64,000 nt of DNA, taken from NCBI RefSeq assembly GCF_023073355.1, contig NZ_JADPJI010000002.1, forward strand, positions 186,001-250,000. Reading direction: 5' to 3'. A program made the position numbers and the translations under genes. How positions within the stretch are numbered: the stretch's first letter is position 1; each line of letters starts with the position of its first letter. Source of the stretch: Bradyrhizobium sp. 199. GTDB taxonomy: Bacteria > Pseudomonadota > Alphaproteobacteria > Rhizobiales > Xanthobacteraceae. Below are positions 63,619 through 64,000 of the stretch, in pieces. The notes under the pieces were generated by a model. The model was not told the DNA's origin, ran no database searches, and saw only the letters and a program-made list of their open reading frames with translations.

Positions 63619-64000
63619 TCAACCGATCCCGAAGAGGCCCGAGGGCAACTGGATCAACAGCAGTCGCTTGAGCGCCCACCACATGCCCATGGGTACCAGC
63701 ACGGCGATCGGAATCGCCAGCAACCAGCGGACGGGATCGATCAGCCGCAACAGCAGCAGCATCAGCGGCATCGACGACAGCAGGAAACCGAGCGGCTCCA
63801 GTGCGACGGAGAACGCCACCAGACAGGCGATCAGCAGGAGCGGCTTGCTCCAGCGCACATTTTCCAAGCGCGAGGCCAGCGTGGGCCCGCCCTCGGTGAT
63901 CGCCGAGACGATGATCGAGCCTGCGAACACGCACATCAGGATGCCCGTGTAGAACAGCACGTAACCGGAGCCGGGATCGTTGATGGAGCCGAGCTTGAGC
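63619..64000 (-). CDS. tctB: Tripartite tricarboxylate transporter small subunit TctB (cut by window edge)
   Basis: The last 126 or so codons of a TctB-like protein; its start lies beyond base 64000. Frame and sequence continue past the internal GTG, reading LGSINDPGSGYVLFYTGIL at the edge. Three to four helices are visible (GILMCVFAGSIIVSA, LLIACLVAFSVALEPLGFLL, LLLLRLIDPVRWLLAIPIAV). TctB is the small membrane partner of TctA, whose gene starts 3 bp downstream. Confidence 0.85.
   Translation of the reverse strand, partial: LKLGSINDPGSGYVLFYTGILMCVFAGSIIVSAITEGGPTLASRLENVRWSKPLLLIACLVAFSVALEPLGFLLSSMPLMLLLLRLIDPVRWLLAIPIAVLVPMGMWWALKRLLLIQLPSGLFGIG

Noticed and set aside
62321..63934. 537-codon frame overlapping tctA and tctB in another frame
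   Set aside because: Arg/Ala/Gly-rich mirror composition without helices; TctA and TctB are clear in the other frames.

Overview
The window looks like a chromosomal segment of a Bradyrhizobium-type alphaproteobacterium. It is GC-rich. It carries a RegB/RegA-type redox two-component pair with the rhizobial Fis-type helix-turn-helix, two unrelated polyhydroxyalkanoate (PHA) depolymerases, protocatechuate dioxygenase genes, tripartite tricarboxylate transport genes, and many GC-rich palindromic repeats between genes. I see no rRNA, tRNA, CRISPR array, complete insertion sequence or prophage. Most of the window is ordinary housekeeping and catabolic chromosome.

Layout. 1-5.3 kb: the start of a cytochrome P450 and a luciferase-like flavin monooxygenase, the decayed tail of a DHA2-type MFS exporter, a PHB-depolymerase-type esterase with a candidate PhaR box, a divergent HxlR regulator/small barrel protein pair, and a glyoxalase II-like hydrolase. 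5.4-9.4 kb: two convergent GH13 enzymes (alpha-glucosidase and trehalose-synthase-like) and an MmcB-like protein. 9.5-16 kb: regS-regR, an ABC-2 transporter pair, intracellular phaZ and a YgjP-type metallopeptidase. 16-24.6 kb: PBP1A, a DUF1330 protein, two tandem paralogous Leu/Ile/Val-type binding proteins, DUF1304, ogt, and a less GC-rich NTF2/LysR pair. 24.6-35 kb: glnD, an SsuA/TauA-like ABC operon, OsmC, an unknown membrane protein and mutS. 35-41 kb: pcaF and pcaHG, a chemoreceptor and a phosphotransferase. 41-47 kb: a marR-emrA-emrB efflux operon, then zur, a DMT transporter and ispG. 47-54 kb: a TauD-type dioxygenase, a Rieske oxygenase, an amidase, a Na+/H+ antiporter, a class A beta-lactamase, a second NTF2 protein and a GFA protein. 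54-64 kb: a caspase-fold secreted protein, DUF1345, ispA, mtgA, rpmF, small unknowns, a GGDEF-EAL protein and tctA/tctB, running off the end.

Themes. Convergent genes either nearly touch or are separated by a palindromic repeat, so the repeats may serve as terminators. Thirteen such elements were located, in several sequence types. Some of them artificially lengthen open frames, and start codons were chosen with that in mind. Cell-wall functions recur (PBP1A, MtgA, amidase, beta-lactamase) but are not clustered. The points most worth following are the PhaR-like box before the PHB depolymerase gene, the caspase-fold protein with a peptidoglycan-binding-like and Cys-rich tail, the GGDEF-EAL protein with a lost cyclase site but kept I-site, and several candidate operators. 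I found no clearly new multi-gene system.
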